A stretch of 56,848 nucleotides of DNA from Verrucomicrobiaceae bacterium. Lineage in GTDB: Bacteria; Verrucomicrobiota; Verrucomicrobiia; Verrucomicrobiales; Verrucomicrobiaceae. Below the pieces are notes generated by a model. It was not told the DNA's origin. It saw only the letters and a list, made by a program, of their open reading frames with translations, and searched no databases. Location of the stretch: assembly GCA_016795465.1 (NCBI GenBank), contig JAEUHK010000064.1, forward strand, positions 1 through 56,848. Direction: 5' to 3'. The translations under genes and the position numbers were made by a program. Below, piece after piece: positions 14,005 to 22,466 of this stretch (within the stretch, counting starts at the first letter, position 1; the number at the start of each line of letters is the position of its first letter).

Positions 14005-15431
14005 GGTTTCGATTTGTGGACAGGCGCGATGTTCTTCGGAGCAAGCAAACGCATCTCAGTGAGCTTGTTAGCATGCTCGGGCTTCGTGGCGAGGTTGGTC
14101 CATTCGTGGGGATCGGTTTCGAGGTCGTAGAGTTCCTCTTCGTCGCCCGCGTAGTGGATGTAGCGCCAGCGTTGGGTGCTGATGGCGTAGTTCTCCGGCT
14201 TGTCGAGATGCGTCAGGGCGGTGTGCGGCCATTCGGCCTGCGGGTTGCGCAGGAGCGGCGCGAGGCTGCGGCTTTCGATGTCCGCTTTCCGCGGCAGGCC
14301 GCACAGATCGGTGAGCGTGCCGAACAGATCGACGAGGCTCACGGGGCGATCACACACGCTGCCGGGCGTGGTGCCTTCGGGCAAACCGGGGGCGCCTTTC
14401 GGCACGCGGATCATGAGCGGCACATGAGCGCAGACGCGCCAGCCGGTGAACTTTTGCCAATGCTCCTTCTCGCCGAGATGCCAGCCGTGATCGCTCCAGA
14501 GCACGACGATCGTGTTGTCGCGTTGCGGGCTCTTTTCGAGCGCATCGAGCACGCGACCGAGCATCGCATCCGCGAAGTGAATCGACGCGAGATAGGCCTG
14601 GATGCCCTTCTTCCACTGCTCGTGCTTCTGAATGTGCGCGAAGTAGCGATTCCGCGCGAGTCGCTGGCCCGCAGGCGGCAGATCATCGACATCATCCGCT
14701 TTGTAGCCAGGCGGAAGCTGGATGCTTTCGAGCGGAAACGGCTCGAAATACTTCTTCGGCACAAACCACGGCTCATGCGGCCGGTAGATGCCGCAGGCGA
14801 GGAAGAACGGCTTGTCGTGTTTGCGCTGGAGTTGCTCGCCAATCCACTTCGTCACGGCCCAATCGCCGCCAAACTGCTCATCCGTGACATCCAGCGCGGC
14901 CCAGTCGGTTTCGACGTATTGCCAGTCGCCGGCACGCGGCAGGTTCACGGGCCGTTTCTCGGGGTAAAACGTGTGCGGAAAGGGATTGTCCTTCGCCTTG
15001 TCCGGGAAGTAATCATCCCAAGACGGCGGATCGATGATGTAATGCAGCATCTTCCCCGACCCCGCGCTCCAGTAGCCCTGCTTTGAGAAATACCGCGGCA
15101 ACAGCTCCGTCTCCGGCATCACCTCGCGCATCTTTTGCAGGTTATGATAAAGCCCCGAGCAATGCGGCGGCAACCCGCTGAAGATCGCTGTGCGCGACGG
15201 ATTGCACGAAGCCGCCGCCGTGTAGGCATTCCGAAACAACACCCCGCTCGCCGCCAGCCGATCCAGATTCGGCGTCTTCGTCTGCGGATGCCCGCCCAGG
15301 CAGCCGATCCAGTCATTGAGATCATCCAGCGCGATGAAGAGCACGTTGGGCCTGCTCTCCGCCGCCAAAGCATGGCCGCCAAAGAGCGCAGAGATCGCAA
15401 AGAGTGTCAGAACCGATTTCACCAGCCTCAT
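14001..15431 (-). CDS. Secreted sulfatase (iduronate-2-sulfatase-like)
   Basis: A 476-residue protein from the ATG at 15431, chosen because it starts a good signal peptide (MRLVKSVLTLFAISALFGGH ... ALAAE). RPNVLFIALDDLNDWIGCLG gives the metal-binding Asp pair. ASCNPSRTAIFSG is the sulfatase signature with Cys76, the residue converted to formylglycine. HDKPFFLACGIYRPHEPWFV and VVLWSDHGWHLGEKEHWQK are the typical iduronate-2-sulfatase-like blocks, and the C-terminus has RWRYIHYAGDEEELYDLETD. The CxPSR site needs a formylglycine-generating enzyme not present in this window. It hydrolyses sulfate esters on glycans; the exact sugar is unknown. Confidence 0.93.
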   Translation of the reverse strand: MRLVKSVLTLFAISALFGGHALAAESRPNVLFIALDDLNDWIGCLGGHPQTKTPNLDRLAASGVLFRNAYTAAASCNPSRTAIFSGLPPHCSGLYHNLQKMREVMPETELLPRYFSKQGYWSAGSGKMLHYIIDPPSWDDYFPDKAKDNPFPHTFYPEKRPVNLPRAGDWQYVETDWAALDVTDEQFGGDWAVTKWIGEQLQRKHDKPFFLACGIYRPHEPWFVPKKYFEPFPLESIQLPPGYKADDVDDLPPAGQRLARNRYFAHIQKHEQWKKGIQAYLASIHFADAMLGRVLDALEKSPQRDNTIVVLWSDHGWHLGEKEHWQKFTGWRVCAHVPLMIRVPKGAPGLPEGTTPGSVCDRPVSLVDLFGTLTDLCGLPRKADIESRSLAPLLRNPQAEWPHTALTHLDKPENYAISTQRWRYIHYAGDEEELYDLETDPHEWTNLATKPEHANKLTEMRLLAPKNIAPVHKSKP

Positions 15432-15507
15432 TCTGCCGCGTCCAGCCCGCCACGTCTTGGCAAGATTGTCAGTGCAAGGCGAGCAAACGGGCACAGGGAG
15501 CCAATTT

Positions 15508-15527
15508 GGTGCAGCCGTCCCGGCTGC
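15508..15527. repeat. 20-bp repeat GGTGCAGCCGTCCCGGCTGC (left, plus orientation)
   Basis: It contains a small hairpin (GCAGCCG/CGGCTGC). An exact reverse complement occurs at 18247-18266. The two copies bracket the nuclease, palindrome array and Fic gene. The rest of the gap 15432-15711 shows no gene. Confidence 0.8.
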
Positions 15528-15711
15528 GGACCGGGTAATCAACCGTCACAATGGCTTCGGGGCTATCATGCTTAACCTTGCGAGAGATCTGTCTGATTCC
15601 CTCAGTTCGAACAATCCGGAATTTCCGTATTCTTGTCTTTATCACCAGTGCTCATTGTTGGCCTGAAAGTCATTCTGAATTGGGGATGGATTAGTCTTCC
15701 ATTACAGACGC

Positions 15712-16884
15712 TTACTTGATCAAGTATTCATCGAGCCTCATCGACTTCTCGCCCTTTCTGACTCGAAGGATGAAGCCTTCTTTGTCTTTATCGACCCGAA
15801 TGTGCCAATAGAACCTATCTTCCAATTCGGTGATGTGAAAGCGCTCTAGCCACGTCACAAATAGCTCTCCTGGAATAAGCAAAACCGCGTCTGGTGAACC
15901 ACAGCCAAGCGCTAAATAGGATTTCGAGCTTTCACTCAAAAGGTCCCGCTGATGCGGGTGAAAGGCAAACCAGTATCCTGAAGCCTTGGCCTTCTTGTAT
16001 TCCCTTGAGTTGATGCAAATGACCTTGGTGCTGTCATCAGGCGATGAGTAGCTCGCGAATGAGCGCTTCACGAGAGGTTGTCCAAGATACTTTTGAACCT
16101 TGGCGGCACAAGCCTCGCGGAAATTGCTCGGAATGAACTTGGGCTTCCTGGGCTCGTCTTCATCATCCGTGGCTTCCTCAGCCAATGGGTCTTCTTTCTT
16201 CGCCTCTTCTGCCGCTGAGAAAACCAAGTCGATAATGCCGTCCACCTTCGTGAACTCCTGTGGAGTCAAAACTCGGCGAATCTTCTCCATGATTCTCGGA
16301 TCATCGAGCCCCTCTTTCAGATGCATGAGTCGCAAGAGGCCGTCGATGCTGATAAGACGAATGTCCCAAGCGTGTCTGGAGCCGCGCACTTGCGCCTCCA
16401 AGTCGCCAGTATCGGTTCTTCCCACGATCAGCAGAATCGAACAGCTTTCTTCTTTGGCCCGGTCATCCTTGACCAAGTTCCTTCGGTATCCGGCCACAGT
16501 TTCCAGATCGATGCGGTAGGCATCACTGGTCTTGACCTCAACAACGATGGAAAAGCCGTCAGGTGAAGCCTATAACCCGTCAAAACCGATTTCGCCTTGA
16601 ATGCCTCGGTATCGTCCTTGTTCGACTTTGAAGCCAAGGCGTTTGCCTACTTCGTTGATCACATCTTGTAGCGCCAGACCACTGCCGTCGAATTTGTCTG
16701 TCAGGCATTCGTTAGCGTAGCGAGCCAAAAGTTTGGACGGAACCAACGCGAGAAAAGAGCGGAACTCGAATGACGCTATGCTGCCGTCACGAAGTTTTCC
16801 ATCCCCTGCAAACGCAATGATCTGCTGAACCTGCTTTTCTTGCAGTTCTTGTTGAGCTGAGTTCCAAAGTTCGGTGAGAGGCAT
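15712..16884 (-). pseudogene. Restriction-endonuclease-like gene interrupted by an in-frame TAG
   Basis: One frame runs from the ATG at 16884 to 15712 (391 codons) with a single TAG at codon 105 (16570-16572). Before the stop: MPLTELWNSAQQELQEKQVQ and VINEVGKRLGFKVEQGRYRG then IQGEIGFDGL. After it: ASPDGFSIVVEVKTSDAYRI and DLETVAGYRRNL. The D (IGFDG) and E-x-K (VEVKT) spacing matches a PD-(D/E)XK nuclease core, and the stop lies exactly between these catalytic motifs. The remainder (SRHAWDIRLISIDGLLRLM) resembles restriction-like DUF proteins. A TGG (Trp) to TAG change would explain it. Two half-proteins could be made only with re-initiation near 16497. The family is not named with confidence. 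Confidence 0.65.
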
Positions 16885-16947
16885 AGAATTTGATTTTCGG
16901 ATAGTGATGCCTTTGGAGGTTTGCGGCAATGGTTTGTGCCCGAAAGC

Positions 16948-17085
16948 TTCCTGCCACAACTTGTGGCAGAAAGTCGAGCGAGGTCAATTTGGCGGCAGCT
17001 TGTCGCCAAATTCTGCGACGGCCTGTCGCAGAATTGCTGAGGCTTTTCGCACACCGTGATTTTGGCCACAAGCTGTGGCCAAATT
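16948..17085. repeat. Array of four 27-bp palindromes
   Basis: The palindromes lie at 16948-16974, 16986-17012, 17009-17035 (sharing AATT with the previous one) and 17059-17085. The 17-base cores are TGCCACAACTTGTGGCA, GGCGGCAGCTTGTCGCC, TGCGACGGCCTGTCGCA and GGCCACAAGCTGTGGCC. Two paired positions vary in compensating fashion and give all four combinations (T/G outer pair, C/G inner pair). The array lies 6 bases past the Fic stop and about 64 bases ahead of the nuclease start, filling the gap 16885-17091. Confidence 0.9.
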
Positions 17086-17091
17086 GAGTCT

Positions 17092-18168
17092 CTACCGCTT
17101 CCTCACATAAAACACCCCGCGCCCTTTTCCGTGCGCCTCCACAAGCCCAGCCGCAATGAGTTCGGCGAACTTGGCTTTGAGGGTGGAGCGGTTGGCCCCG
17201 GTGAGAGTGACGGCTTCAGCGTTGGTGAGGGTTTCTCTTGTCTCGAAGAGAGCGGCGAGCTGGCGGGCGAGCGGGGAGAGTTGCGGACGGCTGGCGTCGA
17301 GGCGCTGCTGGAGGCGGGTGATTTGCTGACGGATGCTGCGAAGGAAGAACAGCAACCATGAGGGCCAGTCGGCGGTGTTTTCGCGCCAGGTCGTCTGCGT
17401 GCGGCGGAGGGCGAGGTAGTAGGCCTCTTTGTTTTGCTCGATGATGCTCTCCAGCGAGCTGTAGGGCACATGGCCGTAACCGGCGCGGAGCAGCAGCAAG
17501 GTGGTGAGGATGCGTGAGAGGCGGCCATTGCCGTCCTGAAAGGGATGAATGGCGAGGAAGGCGACGACGAAGATGCCAATGCGTAGCAGCGGGTGCAGGC
17601 CAGTGTCAGCCTCGGCACGGCGATGCCAGTCGAGCAGAACATCCATGTGGGCGGGCGTGTCGAAAGGGCTGGACGTCTCGAACACGATGCCAAGCTCGCG
17701 GCCATCGGCATCGAAGGCGGCGACGTGGTTCGGCAGCGACTTCCATTCGCCACGATGGCGCTCGTCCTTGGTGCTGTATTGAAGGAGATCGCGATGAAGC
17801 TGCCGCAGCATGTTCGCAGTGAGCGGGATCTCGCTGAAGTGCGCGAAGACCTGCTCCATGACGAAGGCGTAGCCGGCGACCTCCTGCTCATCGCGAGTGA
17901 CGAAGGACTTTGTCTCCAAACGACCGAGCAGCGCCTCGACCTCGCGGTCGCTCAGGCGCGAGCCCTCGATGCGGGTGGAGGAACCAATGCTCTCGATGGT
18001 GGCGACACGGCGCAGGCCTTGTAGCCGGTCGGGTGTGAGCGACTGCCAAGTGCGCCAGTGGCCCTTGAACTCGTCGATCTCACTGACGAGGCGGAGCATC
18101 TCGGCGGAGATGGGGATGGAGTCGGGAAGAGCCGGAAGCATAGCGGAGTTTCGGCCTCCAAAGTCCAT
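17092..18168 (-). CDS. Fic-domain protein (class II-like) with C-terminal winged helix
   Basis: About 358 residues from the ATG at 18168 (a TTG at 18180 is the alternative). The N-terminal inhibitory helix carries SSTRIEG (about 63-69), the [S/T]xxxE[G/N] motif that blocks ATP binding. The Fic core carries HPFQDGNGRLSRI with catalytic His208, matching HxFx(D/E)GNGRxxR fully, so AMP or related transfer to a hydroxyl side chain is expected. The C-terminal 60 residues (LTNAEAVTLTGANRSTLKAK, GLVEAHGKGRGVFYVRK) form a winged helix. Direct 20-bp repeats precede the gene and could be its own operator. It is not paired with an obvious separate antitoxin. Confidence 0.92.
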   Translation of the reverse strand: MDFGGRNSAMLPALPDSIPISAEMLRLVSEIDEFKGHWRTWQSLTPDRLQGLRRVATIESIGSSTRIEGSRLSDREVEALLGRLETKSFVTRDEQEVAGYAFVMEQVFAHFSEIPLTANMLRQLHRDLLQYSTKDERHRGEWKSLPNHVAAFDADGRELGIVFETSSPFDTPAHMDVLLDWHRRAEADTGLHPLLRIGIFVVAFLAIHPFQDGNGRLSRILTTLLLLRAGYGHVPYSSLESIIEQNKEAYYLALRRTQTTWRENTADWPSWLLFFLRSIRQQITRLQQRLDASRPQLSPLARQLAALFETRETLTNAEAVTLTGANRSTLKAKFAELIAAGLVEAHGKGRGVFYVRKR

Positions 18169-18175
18169 TTTCCAG

Positions 18176-18215
18176 TCCAATTCAGTCCATTTATATCCAA
18201 TTCAGGCCATTTATG
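18176..18215. repeat. Tandem 20-bp direct repeats upstream of the Fic gene
   Basis: TCCAATTCAGTCCATTTATA (18176-18195) is followed directly by TCCAATTCAGGCCATTTATG (18196-18215). A third partial AGTCCATTT lies at 18162-18170, over the start codon. They cover the expected promoter and start of the Fic gene, so an operator for the winged-helix domain is plausible. Confidence 0.7.
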
Positions 18216-18246
18216 GCCGATTAGAGCCGATTCCGAGCGGGCGGAG

Positions 18247-18266
18247 GCAGCCGGGACGGCTGCACC
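18247..18266. repeat. 20-bp repeat (right copy, inverted relative to 15508-15527)
   Basis: GCAGCCGGGACGGCTGCACC is the exact reverse complement of the copy at 15508-15527. It lies between the Fic promoter and the end of the sulfatase fusion gene. Confidence 0.8.
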
Positions 18267-18284
18267 ACATTGCTCAATCGGCGA

Positions 18285-21200
18285 CTAAGGCCGACTGCGA
18301 CCGGTGGTTTTCGATTGTTCGAGGAGCGCCTGAAGCTCCTTCACGATCTCGGGCCTCTTCGAGTAAAGATTCGTCGTCTCGCCGGGATCGGTGGCGAGGT
18401 CGTAGAGTTGGGCGGGGGCTTCGGGATCGGTGTCGGGAAGGGCGAAGGGCTTGAGTTCGCCTTTGTCGTAGTTGTTTCCGCCGGAGCCGCGGTGGGCGAT
18501 GTATTTCCACTGGCCGCGACGAATCGAGAGGGTGCGCTGGCCGGCAAAGGCTTGAGTGAGAAGATAAGGCCGGATGGGAGCGGTGGCGGTGCCTTCGAGG
18601 GCGGGGAGTAGGTTGAAGCTGTCTTCGGCGGCATCGTGCGGCAACTCGGTGCCGGTGATGGCCGCGACGGTGGCGAGAATGTCGGTGAGGCAGAGGGTTT
18701 GATCGCTGGTGGTGCCCGCTTTGACTTTTCCGGGCCAGCGCACGATGAAGGGCACGCGGTGGCCGCCCTCCCAGGAGTCACGTTTGATGCCGCGCCACGG
18801 TTTGGCGCCATCGTGAGCGTGATCGGCACGCATGTGGACGATGCTTGCCACTTCGGGGCCGTTGTCGCTGCTGAGGATGATGAGCGTGTTGTCGGCGAGG
18901 CCGTGCGTTTCGAGTTCGCGCATCAACTCGCCGACGATGTGGTCGAACTCGGCGATGAAGTCGCCATGCGGCCCGGCGTTGGATTTTCCTTGGAACTCCG
19001 GCGCGGCGAAGGACGGCAAATGCACGGCCTGCGTGGCATGGTAGAGGAAGAAAGGCTGCTTCGGTGAGGTGCGTGCATGCTGCGCGATGAACTCGCGGCT
19101 CTTCTTCAAGAAGACGAGATCGACCTCCTCCATCGGAAAGTCGGGCGCGATGAATCCGGCGCGGCAATCGTTGGCATACGGATGCTTCGGGAGCTTCGAT
19201 TTGTCGATGGGACCGATGGGCGGCACGGGGATGCGATCGCCGTCGATGAAGGCGTAAAGCCACTCGGTGGTGGGGCAGCACGCGGTGCCGAAAAACTGGT
19301 CAAAGCCATGATCGAGCGGCCCGCCCTCGATGCGGCGCGAGTAATCGATGCGCTGCACGGCGGCGCGTTCGCCCGAGTGGATCGCCTCGCCCGCCTGATC
19401 GCGAAACGTGAGCCCGATGTGCCATTTGCCGACCGCCGCGGTGGCGTAGCCCTGTTTCTTCAACATCCCCGGCAGCGTGAGCTTTCCCGGCGCGATCAAC
19501 GACGGCCCGCCCGTGCCCTGAAACACCGTGCCGCCATTCGGCACACGGAACGCCATCTGTCCGGTCATGAGGCTGTAGCGCGACGGTGTGCAAACAGTGG
19601 CCGGACTGTGCGCATCGGTGAAGCGCATGCCTTCGCTCGCGAGCTTGTCGATGTTCGGTGTCGGGATCTTTGCATCGGCGTTGTAGCAACGCACATCGCC
19701 GTAGCCGAGGTCATCGGCGAGGATCACGAGGATGTTCGGTAAAGTGGCTGCGGCTTTAGCCGCATTCTTTTCGGCTGAAGCCGAAACCACTTTGGCTTTC
19801 GATGTTCCCCAGAGCTTTGTGAGCAGCGCAAACATCTCGGGGTCGTGCTTTTGGAGTTCGTCTTTGGTGAAAGGGTAGAAGTCGTTCTTCGTGAAGAAGG
19901 CTTCGGAGCACTCGGCGAAGTATTCTTTGGCGTTCGTCATCGCGTAGGCGCGGTCGAGGCGCTTGCGGCCTTCGCTGTCTTGACGCTGCACGCGGTCGTA
20001 GAGGCCCGCTGCTTTCGCTTTTTGATACGCGGCTTCGATCTGCGGATGCTCGAAGCCGAGGACGCGATCGTGAAACGCGTGCGCCAACTCGTGGAGGGCG
20101 AAGTTGGGCATGCGGCGAGTTTCGGCCTCAAAGATGCGCACGTTGGTGAACTCGATGCCCCTCGCCATCGCCGGATTGCGGCCGTTGTCCTTCAACCAGC
20201 CGGCACCGGGATGGTATTCGGCGCGAGGCGGCACCTTCGGATATTCGGGATTGATCCACAGCGGCACTTTTTGCAGTTCGACGACGGCTTTGGCAGGCAC
20301 GACGCGAACGATCTCCTCAAGCTGGGCCTGAAGCAGCGGCAGGGCCTTGTTCAGCGCGGCAGCGTCGATCTTCGGGCTGATGTGCAGCGTCCAGCCGACG
20401 AGTTTTTTCGTTTCGTGCGCTTTGTTGGCGGCATCGGATCTCGCGCGGGCTTTGGCGCGGATGAGTTCGCGGGCTTTTTCCAGGCGTGGTGGCCAGGTGA
20501 ACTTGGGCGCTTGTTTCGGATCGTAGCCTTCGAGATGGCCGGTGAGGCGGGTTTGAGGCTTCGTGTATTTGAGAACGGTGTCGCCGAAGACCTCGCGACA
20601 CAGCGCGGCGAGACCGGGATCGTAGTCGAGCAGTTCGGCACGGGTGTTGACGTGGTTGTGGTCGTGATCAGGCTCGCGGTTGTTGTCGAACCAGCTCTGC
20701 ACGCCCTCGGCGAAGTATTCGTGATGGTTCACGCTGGCATACTTGCCTTTCCAAAGGCCCGCCTTCATCGCCGCGTCGTAGCTGGCCTTCACGCGTGAAT
20801 CAAAAGTGGCGTCCACATTGATCATGCCGCGCAGGTGGATGTTGTGCGCGAGCTCATGAATGAGGATGTTTTCCGTGCTGTAGGGATCGCCATCGTAAGC
20901 GAGCAGGTTTTCCTCCGCGCAGGAGCAATACGGATCGGTGAGGCTGCCGCCCATGCCACGGGCGCGGGCATCGCGAAAATCACGAGCGCTGATGTCCTCA
21001 AATCCTTTCTCCTTTTCCTCCGCGAGCCAGGCCCACTCGGGTTGATCGCAGGTGAACTCGTTGTGCGCGAGGATGCTGAGCCGCGCACCGCTTTTCACCA
21101 TCGCCTCGCGCACGTCGGGTCGCTTCGAGAGCATCATGTCGATGATGTAAACGGCCTCCTTCAGCGCATACGGACTCACTTTGGCCGACGCAACGACCGG

Positions 21201-21521
21201 AAAGCCGCCCGCGCTGGCCTGCTGCGTGTAAAACGCTGGCACGCCGCCCACGCGAAAGGCCTGCACGCGCACCTCGGCCGTCACGAGACTCTCTTTTTTG
21301 TCGTCGCGACCCACCACGGCAAAGCGATGCCCGAGCGAGGTGCTCACGATGGTGTCCTTGCCCGGCGGCACGCTGCCACTCGGCACGCGCTCGGCTTTGT
21401 CATTGATCCAAAACACGTCCACGACCTGCGTGCTGCCGTTGATGATCTGGAGCTTCGGCCGGTCCAGCGCGGCGTGCAGCGGCGTCAGAAGAAACAGGCA
21501 AACAAGGAGAAGACGGGACAT
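18285..21521 (-). CDS. Secreted fusion: two HExxH metallopeptidase domains + arylsulfatase
   Basis: 1078 residues from the ATG at 21521, chosen because it starts the signal peptide MSRLLLVCLFLLTPLHA. Domain 1 (about 20-330) has ENILIHELAHNIH with HExxH at about 222. Domain 2 (about 375-570) has FALHELAHAFHDR with HExxH at about 477 and a downstream EYFAECSEAFF Glu block, as in anthrax-lethal-factor-like zinc peptidases. A 20-residue linker (575-594) is encoded by a double-hairpin repeat. Residues 595-1078 are a complete arylsulfatase (NILVILADDLGYGD; VCTPSRYSLMTG with Cys644; KWHIG). Sulfatases of this type normally begin with their own signal peptide, which is absent here. A PAS-AraC regulator is divergent. 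Confidence 0.88.
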   Translation of the reverse strand: MSRLLLVCLFLLTPLHAALDRPKLQIINGSTQVVDVFWINDKAERVPSGSVPPGKDTIVSTSLGHRFAVVGRDDKKESLVTAEVRVQAFRVGGVPAFYTQQASAGGFPVVASAKVSPYALKEAVYIIDMMLSKRPDVREAMVKSGARLSILAHNEFTCDQPEWAWLAEEKEKGFEDISARDFRDARARGMGGSLTDPYCSCAEENLLAYDGDPYSTENILIHELAHNIHLRGMINVDATFDSRVKASYDAAMKAGLWKGKYASVNHHEYFAEGVQSWFDNNREPDHDHNHVNTRAELLDYDPGLAALCREVFGDTVLKYTKPQTRLTGHLEGYDPKQAPKFTWPPRLEKARELIRAKARARSDAANKAHETKKLVGWTLHISPKIDAAALNKALPLLQAQLEEIVRVVPAKAVVELQKVPLWINPEYPKVPPRAEYHPGAGWLKDNGRNPAMARGIEFTNVRIFEAETRRMPNFALHELAHAFHDRVLGFEHPQIEAAYQKAKAAGLYDRVQRQDSEGRKRLDRAYAMTNAKEYFAECSEAFFTKNDFYPFTKDELQKHDPEMFALLTKLWGTSKAKVVSASAEKNAAKAAATLPNILVILADDLGYGDVRCYNADAKIPTPNIDKLASEGMRFTDAHSPATVCTPSRYSLMTGQMAFRVPNGGTVFQGTGGPSLIAPGKLTLPGMLKKQGYATAAVGKWHIGLTFRDQAGEAIHSGERAAVQRIDYSRRIEGGPLDHGFDQFFGTACCPTTEWLYAFIDGDRIPVPPIGPIDKSKLPKHPYANDCRAGFIAPDFPMEEVDLVFLKKSREFIAQHARTSPKQPFFLYHATQAVHLPSFAAPEFQGKSNAGPHGDFIAEFDHIVGELMRELETHGLADNTLIILSSDNGPEVASIVHMRADHAHDGAKPWRGIKRDSWEGGHRVPFIVRWPGKVKAGTTSDQTLCLTDILATVAAITGTELPHDAAEDSFNLLPALEGTATAPIRPYLLTQAFAGQRTLSIRRGQWKYIAHRGSGGNNYDKGELKPFALPDTDPEAPAQLYDLATDPGETTNLYSKRPEIVKELQALLEQSKTTGRSRP
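19741..19793. repeat. Double-hairpin repeat element, 53 bp, at the peptidase-sulfatase junction
   Basis: It is bounded by AAAGTGG and CCACTTT, with hairpins TGCGGCTTTAGCCGCA and TTCGGCTGAAGCCGAA. It is the same family as 7390-7447. Read on the minus strand it encodes the linker KVVSASAEKNAAKAAATLP that joins the two enzyme parts. Confidence 0.85.
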
Positions 21522-21709
21522 AAGCCAAGTGTGAGGATGGGAACACGCGCTGTCTTGACCGCGACAGCGCGCCGCGACGTGAAAAGCCGCACAAACGCGA
21601 AACGTGCTGGAAGGCCGGACCTTGTTGCTCAATGATGAAGCGCGACTTTTTCATGAAACCGGCCTTCTCAGCGCTTCCGGGCCTCCTTTCGCCAAAAGGG
21701 GCTTTGATT

Positions 21710-22414
21710 ATGGATGCTCGATTCGTCGAGCAGGTGGCCGATTTGATGCACGACACGGCTTTTTTCATCAAAGACGCCTCGGGGCGTTATTTGGTCGTGA
21801 ATCAGTCGCTCGTGGAGCGGCATGGTTTGAGCGACAAGTCGCAGATGATCGGCAAACGACCCTGCGACGTCTGCCCCGGTGACTTCGGCCGCATTCCCAC
21901 CGAGCAGGACGCGCACGTTTTGCGCACCGGCAAGCCGATCATCGAGCGCCTGGAGATGTTTTGGCGGAAGCCGCATGTGCCCGTGTGGGGTCTGACGAGC
22001 AAGATCCCCGTGCGGGATGAAAAGGGTCAGGTCACCGGCCTCATCGGCATCTCAAAGGATCTCACGGCACTGGTCAGCCGCGAAGAGGTGCCGCCCGGCG
22101 TCGCGCAGGCTTTGCAACATCTCGAGGCCTCCTTTGACGAGGCGGTGAGTCCTTCATCGCTCGCAAGAAAGGCTGGCATGAGTGCCGCCCGCTTCGCCCG
22201 TGTCATCAAGCGCATCCATGGCATCAGCCCGATGCAGCTCATCACCAAAACACGCATCACCGCCGGCTCGCGTCTTCTCCGCGAAACCGACTCCAGCATC
22301 GCCGAGATCGCACTGAACTGCGGCTTCGCGGATCACAGCGCCTTTACGCGGGCCTTTCGTGCCGTCACAGGGCATTCGCCGAGCGAGTACCGGCGGCTGA
22401 AGCAATCGGAGTGA
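21710..22414 (+). CDS. PAS-domain AraC-family transcription regulator
   Basis: About 234 residues from the ATG at 21710, preceded by AGGGG (upstream ATGs at 21632/21635/21653 would add about 20-26 residues). Residues about 1-115 are a PAS domain (FVEQVADLMHDTAFFIKDAS, GRYLVVNQSLVERHGL, GLTSKIPVRDEKGQVTGLIG). Residues about 135-230 are two AraC helix-turn-helix motifs (SPSSLARKAGMSAARFARVI and SIAEIALNCGFADHSAFTRA, then FRAVTGHSPSEYRRL). It diverges from the peptidase-sulfatase fusion 111-190 bases away and is its likely regulator, with the PAS domain sensing a small ligand. The ligand is unknown. Confidence 0.87.
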   Translation: MDARFVEQVADLMHDTAFFIKDASGRYLVVNQSLVERHGLSDKSQMIGKRPCDVCPGDFGRIPTEQDAHVLRTGKPIIERLEMFWRKPHVPVWGLTSKIPVRDEKGQVTGLIGISKDLTALVSREEVPPGVAQALQHLEASFDEAVSPSSLARKAGMSAARFARVIKRIHGISPMQLITKTRITAGSRLLRETDSSIAEIALNCGFADHSAFTRAFRAVTGHSPSEYRRLKQSE

Positions 22415-22466
22415 GTGATCCAGACTGTTCAAAGCGGCTCTGCTCACTATCATTCCGCACTCCGCC

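Noticed and set aside
6004..16572. TAG as a recoded sense codon (two broken genes each carry an in-frame TAG)
   Set aside because: TAG ends several normal genes here (for example at 4674, 5878, 42248 and 56373), and the sigma remnant has further lesions. Ordinary decay or sequence error is simpler.
16948..17085. CRISPR array
   Set aside because: The units are palindromes with varied arms and uneven or overlapping spacing (38, 23 and 50 bases between starts), with no constant repeat/variable spacer pattern and no cas genes.
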